From the NCBI GenBank assembly GCA_015039365.1, contig WION01000002.1:124001-188000 (forward strand): DNA of 64,000 nucleotides, written 5' to 3'. The notes beneath the pieces were generated by a model. It ran no database searches, was not told where the DNA came from, and was given only the letters and a program-made list of their open reading frames with translations. Shown piece by piece: positions 50,875-61,933 of the stretch. A program made the position numbers and the translations under genes. This stretch comes from Amanita rubescens (taxonomy: Eukaryota; Basidiomycota; Agaricomycetes; Agaricales; Amanitaceae). Numbering within the stretch: the stretch's first letter is position 1; every line of letters begins with the position of its first letter.

Positions 50875-50949
50875 CGTATGTAATTGGCCGTGCCACACGC
50901 TACCATTGACAGTCCGCTAACTCCCCACAGTGACATTGTATCCTGGGGA
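50875..50949 (+). promoter_or_regulatory. Conserved F-box family promoter (copy D)
   Basis: CGTATGTAAT at 50875-50884 and 'TTGTATCCTGGGGA' before the start codon, matching copies A, C and F. Confidence 0.5.
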
Positions 50950-52424
50950 ATGAACAGATACCGTAAGTATGCCAGTGCTCTGATACTTTGCATAATTACT
51001 CAACTTCATCTTCTTGCTTGTTAGATGATGCGAAGAGGAGGTGTAGAGACTCACTCACGCGTGCAGTTGAAAAGTATTCCCAACCTACAGAGAGACCCAG
51101 CGAACGCCTTTTCCCGATTAATCGACTACCTCAAGATGTTCTTGCCGAAATATTCGTCCAATGTCTCCCAAAAATTGAACCATGGTCTAGTATCAAAGGC
51201 CTCTCAACCAAAGACGTCGCACCTCTCCTGCTTTGTCGCATCTGTTCTTCGTGGCGCAAGCTGGTGCTTTCTGTGCCACGTCTCTGGCAAAGGTTATCCA
51301 TTCGTTTTGCACGTGAAATGCCAAAATCAAATATCAAGGAAGTCATTGTTTTGATACACGAATGGATAACGCGAGCCGGTGTGCTTCCATTGGCACTGAG
51401 TCTTGTATCACATAGAGACCAAGCGATCGTTGAAGCTGTGCTAGATGCATTCGTTCAATATGCGTCAAGATGGGAGCATTTCCACTACCGTTATATGGGT
51501 GACATTCCTATCACCTTTCCAGAATTCGGAGATATGCCTTACTTGCGCAGCTTCAGCTTGCATGGCGATCATTTTGAGGATGCCAAATTACAGATCTCCT
51601 CCTGGCCCATGTTGACAACATTAAGTTGGCCTCTCCATCCCACGGCATCCTCGAGCCCTAGCATACCATGGCACCAGTTGACGCATCTTACTCTGGAGCA
51701 CTTCATGACAGCACGAGAAACACTCCTTGTCATTCAATCCTGTCCGAAGCTAACAGAACTCAACATCGAGTCCTACTCCGACGGAGGCAACGTTCAGGAT
51801 CAACCGCCACCTGGAATTGCCGTGGTAAATAACTCCCTACGAAAATTGGTCCTCAACGTTGATGAATCGTGCACGCGGCTTCTTAAGGAGCTCGCATTAC
51901 CCGTCTTGATCGACATGACTCTTTATTTTGTCTCCCCGTGCGTGCCGCGTGTCCACAGCGAGCTCTTGCACTTCTTCACTAGGTCTAAATGCAAACTAGA
52001 CCGATTGCACCTCGTGGACCCTGAATTTTGCGACGACATGCTCCTAAGGTGCCTCGAACACGACAGCTGCACGTCCATCACAGATCTGTCCCTAACAAAT
52101 GAATATGGTGATCCAATGGTCACAGATGCTGTCCTTTACATGCTCACGGCCGTCCCGTCATCGGATAGCGACATGCTAGTGCCTAACTTGGCACACCTTG
52201 AATTTCATATGTGTCTTAGTGCATCGCCGGGCAGGCTGGGGATGATGCTCCTGTCGCGCTGCATTATGTGGGACGAGGGAGATCGGCTGAAGACTGTGAA
52301 GATCGAGCATTATTCGCTTTCCAGGCTGGATATTGCCCTCGTGGCATTAGCGGAGACTCATGGATTAAAGGTTACATTCGATGTTGAGGAGTCGGACTCT
52401 GACTATGTCAAGTTGGAGATATAA
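50950..52424 (+). CDS. F-box/LRR-like protein, copy D (intact)
   Basis: Exon 1 is 50950-50962, the intron is 50963-51024 (its acceptor TTGTTAG is shared by the family) and exon 2 is 51025-52424. It encodes 470 aa starting 'MNRYHDAKRRCRDS'. The F-box is 'INRLPQDVLAEIFVQCLP'. Leu-rich segments follow: 'YLRSFSLHGDHFEDAKLQIS', 'LRKLVLNVDESCTRLLKELA', 'SKCKLDRLHLVDPEF' and 'LVPNLAHLEFHMC'. There is no stop or frameshift relative to copies B and F, so this copy is the best reference for the family. Presumed SCF substrate receptor; the substrate is unknown. Copy E follows 0.4 kb downstream on the same strand. Confidence 0.88.
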
Positions 52425-52851
52425 TCACAATCCCCTCAAATAACGGCAGCGTTGTACATGCCTTAGACTCAGGCCAATGATGTCTTGCGTGTTGGGACAT
52501 AGTCACTGCAGTGCGGGTAATATACATGATGTTAATGTACCAGTCACAATGACAGTGTTTATTGATGTTACAATACTGGCCATCTACTTCGCGCCCACCA
52601 ATCTTCTCAGTGACCAAGATCTGTTGGGCAATAATCACATACTAAATTCGGCGGGGACGTGGTTAGTGATTGGGCCGACTTTCCATTTATATATCAGCTA
52701 CATACACTCGGGAACGAGATCCGCTGCATTCCCACATTGGTCCTCTTTCGCATCCACTCAACGGCAAACTCTGACAGCCCATTGAACCTGGCCCGTGCAC
52801 GCTACCAACAACCCACTAACTCTGCGCATTATATCCTCATACAAGTGGGGA
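52425..52851. other. Spacer between F-box copies D and E
   Basis: Holds the shared F-box 3' flank, a short SH3-tail relic (52560-52635) and the copy E promoter, which shares 'CTCTTTCGCATCCAC-AACGGCAAA' and 'GTGCACGCTACCAACA' with copy F. The CGTATGTAAT box is absent here. Confidence 0.55.
52560..52635 (-). pseudogene. Relic of the SH3-gene tail (copy 3)
   Basis: The reverse complement matches part of the SH3 last exon ('GATCTTGGTCACTGAGAAGA' and 'GTAGATGGCCAG' blocks). Much is deleted. Confidence 0.5.
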
Positions 52852-54318
52852 ATGAACGAGTACCGTAAGTATGCCAGTGGCTTCTGATACTTTGCTTAAT
52901 TACTCAGGTTGTCCGCTTGCTTGTTAGATGAAGCGAAGCGGAGGTGTAGAGACTCACTCGTTCGTGCGGTGAAAAATTATTCACAACCTACGGAGAGACC
53001 GCCCCTGCTCAGCGAACACTTTTTCCCGATTAATCGACTTCCTCAAGATGTTCTTGCCGAAATATTCGTCCAATGTCTACCAAAAATTGAACTATGGTAT
53101 AGTAGTGCCGAAGGCCCCCCAACCGAAGACGTCGCACCTCTCCTGCTTTGTAGCGTCTGTTCTTCGTGGCGCAAGCTGGTGCTTTCCGTGCCGCGTCTCT
53201 GGCAAAGGTTATCCATTCGTTTTGCAAATGAAATATCAAAATCAAGGACCGAGGAAGTCATTGCTTTGATACACGGATGGATAAAACGATCCGGTGTGCT
53301 TCCTTTGGCACTGAGTCTTGTATCACATAGAAGCCAAGCGATCGTTGAAGCTGTGCTAGGTGCATTCGTTCAATATGCGTCAAGATGGGAGCATTTCCAC
53401 TACTGTTGTACGGATGTCATTTCCGCTATCACGTTTCCTGAATTTGGAGACCTGCCTCACTTGCGCAGCTTCAGCTTGCATGAGGGTTGTTTTGAAGATG
53501 CCAAATTACAGATCTCCTCCTGGCCCATGTTAACGGCATTAAGTTGGCCTCTCAATCCCACGGCATCCTCGAGCCCTAGCCTACCATGGGACCAGTTGAC
53601 GCATCTTACTCTGGAGCACTTCATGACAGCACGAGAAACACTCCTTGTCATCCAATACTGTCCGAAGCTAACAGAACTCGAAATCGACTCCTACGACGAC
53701 AGGGGTGACATCCAGGATCAACCGCCATGCGGAATCGCCGTGGTAAATAACTGCCTACGAAGATTGGCCCTCATCGTCGAGGAATCGTGCGCGTGGCTTC
53801 TTAGAAGACTCACATTACCTGTTTTGACCGACATGGCATTTCATTTCGACTCCTGCGTGCCGCGCGTCCACAAGGAACTCTTGCTCTTCTTCACTAGGTC
53901 TAAATGCAAACTAGACCGATTGCACCTCAAGGACCCTGCATAGGCTGCATTTGACGACGAGATGCTCCTGAAGTGCCTCGAACACGACAGCTGCAGGTCC
54001 ATCACGGATCTGTCCCTAGCAAATGAATATAAAGAGCCTATGGTCACAGATCCTATCCTTGTCGCGCTTATGGACATCTCGTCATCGGGTAGCGACATGG
54101 TATTACCTAACTTGGCACACCTTGAATTCCATATGTGTCTTGGTGGATCACCGAGCATGCTGGGGTTGATGATTGTGTCGCGCTGCATTATGTGGGACGA
54201 GGAAGATCAGCTGAAGACTGTCAAGATGGTTTGTGAGTCGCTTTCCCGGTTGGACATTGTCCTCGTGGCACTAGCGGAGACTCATGGATTAAAGGCCATG
54301 ATCACAGTCCTCGGGTGA
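52852..54318 (+). pseudogene. F-box/LRR-like protein, copy E, premature TAG
   Basis: Exon 1 is 52852-52864, the intron is 52865-52927, and exon 2 opens at 52928 ('MNEYHEAKRRCRDS'). The F-box 'INRLPQDVLAEIFVQCLP' is intact. At 53941-53943 an in-frame TAG follows 'HLKDPA'. It is created by a 9-nt insertion (TAGGCTGCA, a near repeat of the adjacent CTGCA) absent from the paralogues. The frame downstream is fully open and colinear ('FDDEMLLKCLEHDSC' onward) to TGA at 54318. The only defect is this stop, so the damage is recent, or a 347-residue truncated product may be made. Confidence 0.75.
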
Positions 54319-54477
54319 TGTCGAGTCAGAGATATAATTACAATCCCCTCAAATAATGGCAGGGCTGTCATTTGCCTTAGACTCAGGCCAATGATGTCTT
54401 GCGATATTATACGTGTGTTGGGAGGACATAGTTGCAGGTAGTATACATGATGTTAATGCCAGTACCAGTTACAATGT

Positions 54478-54715
54478 GTCCATCGATGTCAGCTTGTGCT
54501 ACAATAGTTTCACGTAAGAAGCAGGGAATAGGACCGACTAGCTATATATACTTCGCCCGTCCACCAATCGCCCGAATTCTTCTCAATGACCAAGATCTTT
54601 CGTTCTTTCTGATGTTCAGGTCTCTCGGTTCCTGAAAACAGGTAAAATTATGGTGAGATGGAGGATAGAACAAGTCGTACAGAACATCGGCCCACTCTTC
54701 TTGCGGTCCTTGCAA
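54478..54715 (-). pseudogene. Relic of the SH3-gene tail (copy 4, longest)
   Basis: The reverse complement retains the terminal 'YVKLL' codons and stop, most of the last exon with substitutions, the final intron, and the start of the acidic exon. It is truncated inside that exon near 54715. It lies directly behind F-box copy E. Confidence 0.7.
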
Positions 54716-55597
54716 GATCCTTTAAAAGCCGATTGACTCGGCCCCTCTTAGCTTTTGTTAACAATTCCTCGATTTCCTCAATGCGCCTCATTCAGAGTTG
54801 GGTCAACACTAGTATCTTGAGGTGTCTTTTTTTCACTGGGATTTCGAACTAGAAAAAGTAGAATTTCAACGCAAGCTACCTTGCGGCAAAAGGCCTGCAC
54901 ACATGCATTTACAAGATGAGATAAGTAGTGACTCCCCAGATGCGTAACGTTTGAGAGTTCGCCGGCGAACTCCTGGAGTTCCTGAGAAACTATAACCGCC
55001 CATTCATCTACGGCCAAAGTGAAAACCCCGTTATACACATGAGCTCAGATCGAAAATCAAATCAACGAAGTAACACACGTATTTCCACACTTACTAACAT
55101 CTCTTTAGCGATACTTAGTTTCTGGGGATGGCACGTGGGCGATCAGAGCTCTCGGTCTGAAAGCAATGCCGACCAGCGACCATGCTTCTTACCAAGCTCG
55201 GCAAGGGCTCCAAGACGTTTCACCTTTTTACAAGTTAGTGAGAACTGGCAGCAACAAATGAGGGAATGTTTAACTTGCTACTTCTTTTCCGCTTGGCTTG
55301 CCCAAATTTTGATGAATGCAGTAGGAGGAGAGGGAACGGTAACGTTATCAGGAGGAACAATGTCTGCAGAAACCAAGAATTGAGCAATTGCATGTTTTAT
55401 TAGAGAGCATTTGCTTACGCTGCCAGGGCATGGCAACACCCTCATAGCGTTATCATGACGCTACACTGTGTGCGGTCATTACAACATCTGCCGAGCCAAG
55501 ATACGTTCCCACATACATTGTACAGAACGTTTAACGTTTATCTGTCACATCAATTGATCATATCATCGTTTGAGAAGGTGATCTGGCAAACGGCGCG
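54716..55597. other. Intergenic with unexplained open frames
   Basis: A minus frame at 55038-54778 and a plus frame at 55039-55383 are open but without known motifs. The block 55325-55419 duplicates 50141-50241. No gene is claimed. Confidence 0.4.
55325..55419. repeat. ~95-bp duplicated block, copy 2
   Basis: Second copy of the block at 50141-50241. Both lie upstream of F-box copies. Confidence 0.7.
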
Positions 55598-55733
55598 CGT
55601 ATGTAATCACATAACATCGGCTCTTTCGCATCCACGGAACGGCAAATTCTGGCAGCACATTGAAGCTGGAAAACCTGTGCACGCTACCAACAGCCCATTA
55701 AATGCGCGGAGGGCGCATTGTGTCCTCATATAG
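55598..55733 (+). promoter_or_regulatory. Conserved F-box family promoter (copy F)
   Basis: CGTATGTAAT at 55598-55607, 'GTGCACGCTACCAACAGCCCA' and 'GCGCATTGTGTCCTCATA' before the start, shared with copies A, C, D and partly E. Confidence 0.5.
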
Positions 55734-57231
55734 ATGGGGAGTGAACGGATACCGTAAGTATACCAGTGGCTTCTGATACTCCTTTGGATAATTACTTAGG
55801 TTGTTCGTATGCTTGTTAGATAATGCGAAGCGGAGGCGTAGAAAACTCGTTCGTGCGGTTAAAAAGTATTCAAAACCTACGGAGAGACAGCCCCTGCCCA
55901 GCGAACGCTTTTTCCCGATCAATCAACTACCTCAAGATGTTCTTGCCGAAGTATTCGTCCATTGTCTACCGAGATCCGAATTGGCATGGTATATCATCGA
56001 CGACCCCTCAACCGAAAGCGTCGCACCTCTCCTGCTCTGTAGCGTCTGTTCTTCATGGCGCGAGCTGGCGCTTTCTTTGCCGCGTCTCTGGCAAAGGTTA
56101 TCCCTTCGTTTCTCAAATACAACACCAATGTCGGCATCAAAGACGGAGGAAGTCATCGCTTTGATACACGGATGGATAAAGCGATCCGGTGTGCTTCCTT
56201 TGACGCTGGGTTTGCGTGCCATTGTGATGGTATATGACGACTCGCTCGTCTTTCGAGCGATGGTTGAAGCCGTGCTAGGTGCATTCGCTCAATATGCGTC
56301 AAGATGGGAGCATTTCCACTTTACGGATGACATGTCTGTCACCCTTCCTGAATTTGGAGATATGCCTCACTTGCGCAGCTTCAGCTTGCGTGGGGATTAC
56401 GAAGATGCCACATTACAAATCTCCTCCTGGCCCATGTTGACGGCATTAAGTTGGCCTCTCCATCCCACCACATCCTCGAGTCCTAGCCCACCATGGCACC
56501 AGTTGACGCATCTTACTCTGGGACACTTCATGGCGGCACGAGAAACACTCCTCGTCATCCAATCCTGTCCAAAGTTAACAGAACTCGAAATCGAGTCCTA
56601 CGACGATGAAGGCGACTTCCAGGATCGACCTCTGCGTGGACTTTTCGTGATAAACAACTGCCTACGAAAATTGGACCTCAGCATCGGAGAATCATGCGCG
56701 CAGCTTCTTAAAAGACTCACATTACCTGCTTTGGCCGACATAACTCTCAATTTCGACTCTTGCGTGCCGCGCGTCCACAGGGAGCTTTTGCGCTTCTTCA
56801 CTAGGTCTAAATGCAAACTAGACCGATTGTACCTCGTGGACTCTGAATTTGACGACGAAATGCTCCTGAAGTGCCTCGAGCACGACAGCTGCGCATCCAT
56901 CACGGATCTGTCCATAGCAAATATATTTGATGACCCTATGGTCACAGATCCTGTCCTTCTCTCGCTCATGGACGTTCCGTCACCGGATAACAACATGCTA
57001 TTACCTAACTTGGCACACCTTGAATTTCATATGTGTCTTGGTGGTTCGTCAGGCATGCTGGGGATGATGCTCGCATCGCGCTGCATTTTGTGGGATGATG
57101 AAGATCAGCTGAAGACCGTGAAGATCGTTTGTCAGTCGCTTCCCGATCTGGATATCGCCCTCATGGCGTTAGCGGAGGCTCATGGATTAAACGTCACATT
57201 CGATATTATTCCCCCGGACCATGATGATTGA
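55734..57231 (+). CDS. F-box/LRR-like protein, copy F (intact, shifted start)
   Basis: The family start ATG is GTG here (55741). A model that keeps the frame uses ATG 55734: exon 1 is 55734-55753, the intron is 55754-55799 (a nearer acceptor TTAG), and exon 2 is 55800-57231. It encodes 483 aa starting 'MGSERIPLFVCLLDNAKRRR'. The F-box is 'INQLPQDVLAEVFVHCLP'. The rest is colinear with copy D ('LLLCSVCSSWRELALSLPRL', 'KCKLDRLYLVDSEFDDEM', 'LLPNLAHLEFHMC') and contains no stop. Its stop codon lies only 178 bp from the convergent SH3-gene stop at 57410, the arrangement from which the relics behind the other copies derive. Presumed SCF adaptor. Confidence 0.8.
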
Positions 57232-57409
57232 GTCTAGTCAAAAGATACATAATTACAATCTCCTCAAATAATGGCAGTATGCCTTAGACTCGGGTAAATG
57301 ATGTCTAGCGATATACATATATATATGTTGGGACATAGTTGCAGGTAGTATACATGATGTTAATGCCTGTACCAGTCACAATGACAGTATCCATCGATGT
57401 TAGTTTGTG

Positions 57410-58447
57410 CTACAATAGTTTCACGTAAGAAGCAGGGAATAGGCCCGACTGGCCATCTACTTCGCCCGTCCACCAATCATCCGAATTCTTCTCAGTGACT
57501 AGGATCTGTTGGTTCTCTCTGATATTCAGGTCCCCCGGTTCCTAAAAAAACAGGTCAAACCATGGTGAGATGGAAGATAGAACAAGGGACATACATCCGA
57601 CACATAGTCGTACAGAACATCGGCCCACCCTCCTTGCGGTTCTTGCTCCTCTTCCTCTTCCGGTTCTGGCTGAGGTGGACCTCGCCTAGCCACAGGCGGT
57701 GGAGCCGAAGCGCTCGACTAAATCACAATACCATTAAAAAAAAAAGAGTCGAGTAAAACCAAAATTGAGACTATCCACCTTGTTATAAGCCGGCGGAGGC
57801 CCAGCCTGCGACGTTCTCCCCGCCAACGCATTCTTAAGCGACGACGTATCAACTCCACTCAACTTCTTTTAAAAAAACCGGTCAGGGTTCAACGTTCAAC
57901 ATTACACAAAATAAACATAACGCACATTTGTCATACCTCCCGGGCCAGACGAGGACGACCCACTAGGCGTCGACAAACGATGTTGAGAAAACGCAGCAGC
58001 CGCAGCGGCAACTCGTCCCGCTACAGGTGCCAGAGATTCTTCCTGTTGTTCTTGCGACGTTGCGTCTGACTGCAACTCCCCGCCCGAGTCAGCTTGAGAG
58101 AGAGAGACCAAGTCACTAGAGCTGAAACGACATACCACGCGCCCGCCTCCTGAAGAGAACCCGCCTCCGCCAATACCTCCCATTCGGGGCTTGGGAGACC
58201 CCCCGCTAGCAGCCGCCGTCGCTGCGGAAGAGAACAGACGTTGTCCGATGGTCGGTCCTGAACTTTTGCTGTTGCTATTACCGGCATGGCCGGACAGCGC
58301 AGCGGAAATTTCTGGGCGAGATTGGAAGTACCTAGTAGCGTGGGCCCAAGGTCAATGTCAACATCAGGAAAACAATAGAGAGACTCACTCGTCTAACAGA
58401 GAAAAGAAGGCATCTTTCTCTCTTTCCTGGAGGTTCGCGAAGACCAT
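57410..58447 (-). CDS. Small protein with C-terminal SH3 domain
   Basis: Exons 58447-58389, 58331-57926, 57865-57779, 57717-57595 and 57541-57410 join to 807 nt (268 aa). The protein starts 'MVFANLQEREKDAFFSLLDE', then has a Ser/Gly/Ala-rich middle, a Pro-rich linker ('AGPPPAYNK', 'APPPVARRGPPQPEPEEEEE') and the SH3 domain: 'WADVLYDYVSD', 'EPGDLNIRENQQI', 'DDWWAGEVDGQSGLFPASYV'. ALYDY-like, WW and the G-FP--YV patches are the ligand-binding positions. Such proteins link Pro-rich partners to actin or endocytic machinery; the exact partner is unknown. A GTGCGT donor is chosen for exon 2 because it alone keeps phase. Confidence 0.85.
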
Positions 58448-58883
58448 GGGTATCGACGAGGAATCGAGCAATACAATCGCGGCATCATCCGCGCCGCTCG
58501 ATTGACATGAACAAAAGAGGCAATTTTCTTCTACAGACAGACTAAATAATAAATAAATCTATACAGTGCTTTTTTGGGAGTGGGTGATACTTTGAATTAC
58601 ACGACTTTCTTTCTCGAGACACACACACACATGCTGTCACAACACAACCAGTCATAATATCGACAATAGAATATATCAAAAAAAAAAAGGTAAACCGTTG
58701 GTGCACTTTTTGGGGTAGTCGCTCGCATATTTGCGACAAGCTGGTAAAAGCAGATAAGATATCAACAGAAAAACAAACAAACCACAAAAAAAAAAGAGAA
58801 AAAGAAAAAAGAGTGAGATATGCCGCCAAGCACCAAAATGAAGAAAAAGAACAGCGAGCCAGCGTGGGCGAGGCGGTCCACTT
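58448..58883. other. Spacer between SSXT-like and SH3 genes
   Basis: Contains A-rich tracts, a short (AC)n run near 58620, and the presumed SSXT 3' UTR and SH3 promoter. No further gene. Confidence 0.5.
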
Positions 58884-59838
58884 CTATGAAGGCCAATCAA
58901 ACAGAGCGCTATAATCATCTTGGGATCCCGCCAGCGAAGACGTTTGCGACTGCTGTGAACCAGGTGTGGCCGACATATGTCTTGAGATATCTCCAAGGCT
59001 GCCACCGGTTGGTGAAAAGGGCGAAAACATGCTGCTCATTCCTCCACCCCCGGCGCCAACGTTACCTTGCTGCGTTGGCGACCCAGCCCAGGTTGGACTG
59101 GAAACGCCCATGGGAGGCGGCGATGCAGACGCACCTCCCATAAACGATCCTAAGCCTGCAATAGTTGGTTGTGCCTGTTGGTGCTGCTGAGGTTGCTGTT
59201 GCCCCTGGATAGGTGACGACATTCCGTACCCGCCTTGCATTTGCATGCCCTGGAGCTGCAGGTTTTGGTTCTGACCCGGTGATTGCCCCATCCCCATACC
59301 TCCGCCTTGCTGTCCGGGCCAGTTGCCACCCATCATCCCTTGCGCGCCACCGCCCGGGGATCCAAACATGTTGCCTTGAGGATTCTGCCCCTGTTGTTGC
59401 TGATGTTGCTGATGTTGCTGTTGCTGTTGTTGTTGTTGTTGTTGTTTCATCATGATTCTCTGGTAGTCTTCCGGTCCCAGTGACGCTCCTCTGCTCACTG
59501 CAGTACCTGGGCGTGGGGTCATCGAACTGGAAGAGCTATCAGAAGGCGACCGTGTACTTCGGGCTATCCCAGGGATTGGATTGGTAGATCTGAGGGCAGC
59601 GGGGAAGTCGTTAGTCCCGCCCAACATCGGTGAGCCCATATTGATGCCTATCCGCTGTTGTTGCTGTTGCTGGTGCTGCTGGTGCTGGTGCTGGTGCTGT
59701 TGTTGTTGCTGATGTTGCTGTAGCTGCTGTTGGGAGAGAGCTATCTGCTGGGGGTTCATCATCATGCTGGAGCCACCAGGCCCGCCGGCACCGGCGCCAA
59801 CGCCTGCGCCTGCACCTACATTTCCCATGGCTGCTCTC

Positions 59839-59874
<36 letters not shown>

Positions 59875-61933
59875 AACATTATAAACTGCCGTTGTTGGGG
59901 ACTCAGATTATTCAGGTTCATCCCTGACATACCACCAGCTACGGCGCCTGGATTGACATTTTGCATACCTGCGGGGAACATGTTATTCTGCTGCCCCACA
60001 CCCATGCCCGAGAACTGCGCAGGGTTGGCATTGGCCATTGGAAATGACATACCGCCAGCACTATTTTGCATCGACATTCCCTGCATTTGCTGAAGGCTTT
60101 GTATATTGGCTCCAGCAGCACGCTGTTGATCCGATTGTTGATTGCGCATCTGCATTTGGATGGCCTGCGTGGAACGTCAGTATCACTGATACCCAGAGAA
60201 CGGTAGACTTACGGCCATTGCAATTTTCTGTAACTGGACTTGCTGGTTCAAGCTGTGGAAACCTGGAATAGCACGCATAAGGTACTGCATGATGGGATGG
60301 TTTGGGTTTTGGAGAATCTGGACTGCCTGCTGCATAGTGAGATTATGGTGTCCTGCAGTTGCGTTGACGTTGCCCGTCCCACCATGACCCATTTGACCTG
60401 TTCCTCCGCTGACACTAGTCGTGTTCATGCCAATAGTTGGTCCAACGCCCTGGGTTGATGGATTAGCAGCACCGAGCATTGCATTAGTTTGTTTTGCGTT
60501 GACGGCGGGTTGTTGCTGCTGTTGCTGTTGTTGATGTGCGCGTAGCTGTGCACGCAATGACGCCACCAATCGTTCTTGCAAGGGTTGCTGGGACATGCCT
60601 GCGTGACTTGTTAAATTTCCGTCGGGCGACTGCTGGCGTAACTGCTGAGAAGCGATTGTCGGTGGTGATGGACCTATCTGTCCATTAGGTATGGATAGAA
60701 CCGCAGATGGTAGCGTAGCCGAAACAGGCGAGACGGTGCGGTTGGGCGAAGGGGTAGGGTTTAGGTTCGGGATTAAGGGAGGTGGTGGCATTGAATGAGA
60801 TGGGGGCGGCTTTACGTCGCCGATGTTTTGGCGCTTGCTTGCGGGATCTGGCAAGCTATCTTCTGAACGTTCACGCTTTTGAGGCGGGTTCAGAGTCTGG
60901 AAGAGTCCGCTGCCGGGTATGGTGAGCGGTATGCCGAGCTGCTGCCGTCGAGCTATCTCTTTGGCGAAAAAGCCTGGCATCTCACTATATAAGTGCTGTA
61001 GGCGTTCACATGAGTAAAAGTCGACAGGCGGCGGGGACTCGATAATGGGAAGGGACATGGTCGTCTAAATGGGAGGTTAAATGGGATGCTCTTGTAATTT
61101 GGCAAGAAGAACGAACCGTAGGGCGACTTTCAGCAATGGCTGCCAACCAGGCGAGATTTGAGTGCAAACGCTGTGAATAGCTGATTCAATGCGCATATAT
61201 GAGGTGAATGAAGGTGCAAGAACCAGGACAACGACATACTGGTGGTACAATGTATCTGATGGTGGGACTCCTTTTTTCTGAAATTCCATGCAAACGCTAT
61301 TGAACGAGATCCAAGTTAGCGGAAATAGTTTGACACGGAGTTGAGAAATACGCACTGCAATAGCTCAGAATTGAGATTAAGGATAGTGATAGCCTTATGT
61401 TCACCTAACTTTGAGGCAGAGGCGTCGACTGCCGCAGAGGATGATGGAGAAGAAATAGAAGGCAGAGCGTCGAAAGGAGGTGATTTAGATGATGATGATA
61501 TAGTAGCAGTTTCAGATGGGTCAGGTCCTTCTGTTACTGATTTTAATTCAATGACCGTATCCACCGTGACGTCAAGATCGTCTGGCGGTGGTGAGAGTTC
61601 GCTGAGCGGAGTTGACAGTCGCGAGGCCTTTTCAACGCGTGTTTCCTCTTCCTCCTCTTCCTCTCGTTGTGCCACTTTCACCCCTTCTTCCTTCTCTTCT
61701 GCAGTAACCGGTAACGGTGGTGAACTTGGTACTTCCGGTTGAGTTTGAGGAGAGTTTGTATCTGGTGCTGGAGAGAGTGATGAACTCCTGTCGCGCGGTG
61801 GATCAGTTGGAGTTAGTGGTGGTTGAAGTTGGTGATGGTCCTTTGGGTCTAGGATGAAGTCTGATTCATTTGGTTGCCAAGAAAGATGAGAATCTGGGAG
61901 GATGTTGACGCTGTCTCGATCGACTCGTATCAT
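58884..61933 (-). CDS. SSXT (SS18)-domain-like, Gln-rich transcription coactivator
   Basis: Exons 61933-61356, 61296-61240, 61180-61117, 61064-60213 and 60164-58884 join to 2832 nt (943 aa) with consistent phases. After an acidic/Ser/Pro N-terminus, exons 1-3 encode 'LNLNSELLHVCMEFQKKGVP' and 'HYSQRLHSNLAWLAAIAE'. This resembles the SSXT pattern of SS18 (a Leu-rich helix followed by YQ--L--NL-YLA-IAD). The remainder is rich in Gln, Met, Gly and Pro with pure Gln runs and ends 'QDDYSALFDWPS'. In animals SS18 is a subunit of SWI/SNF (BAF) complexes and a coactivator. Nuclear chromatin-remodeller association is inferred for this fungal protein. A generic Gln-rich mediator-type factor is the alternative. 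Confidence 0.75.
59389..59877 (-). repeat. CAG/CAA microsatellites encoding poly-Gln tracts
   Basis: Three runs of CAG/CAA (mixed) codons at about 59389-59450, 59654-59735 and 59834-59877 within the last exon of the SSXT-like gene; a fourth short run is near 60515. The interruptions (CAT, CAA) give Gln/His tracts. Length variation between strains is expected. Confidence 0.85.
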
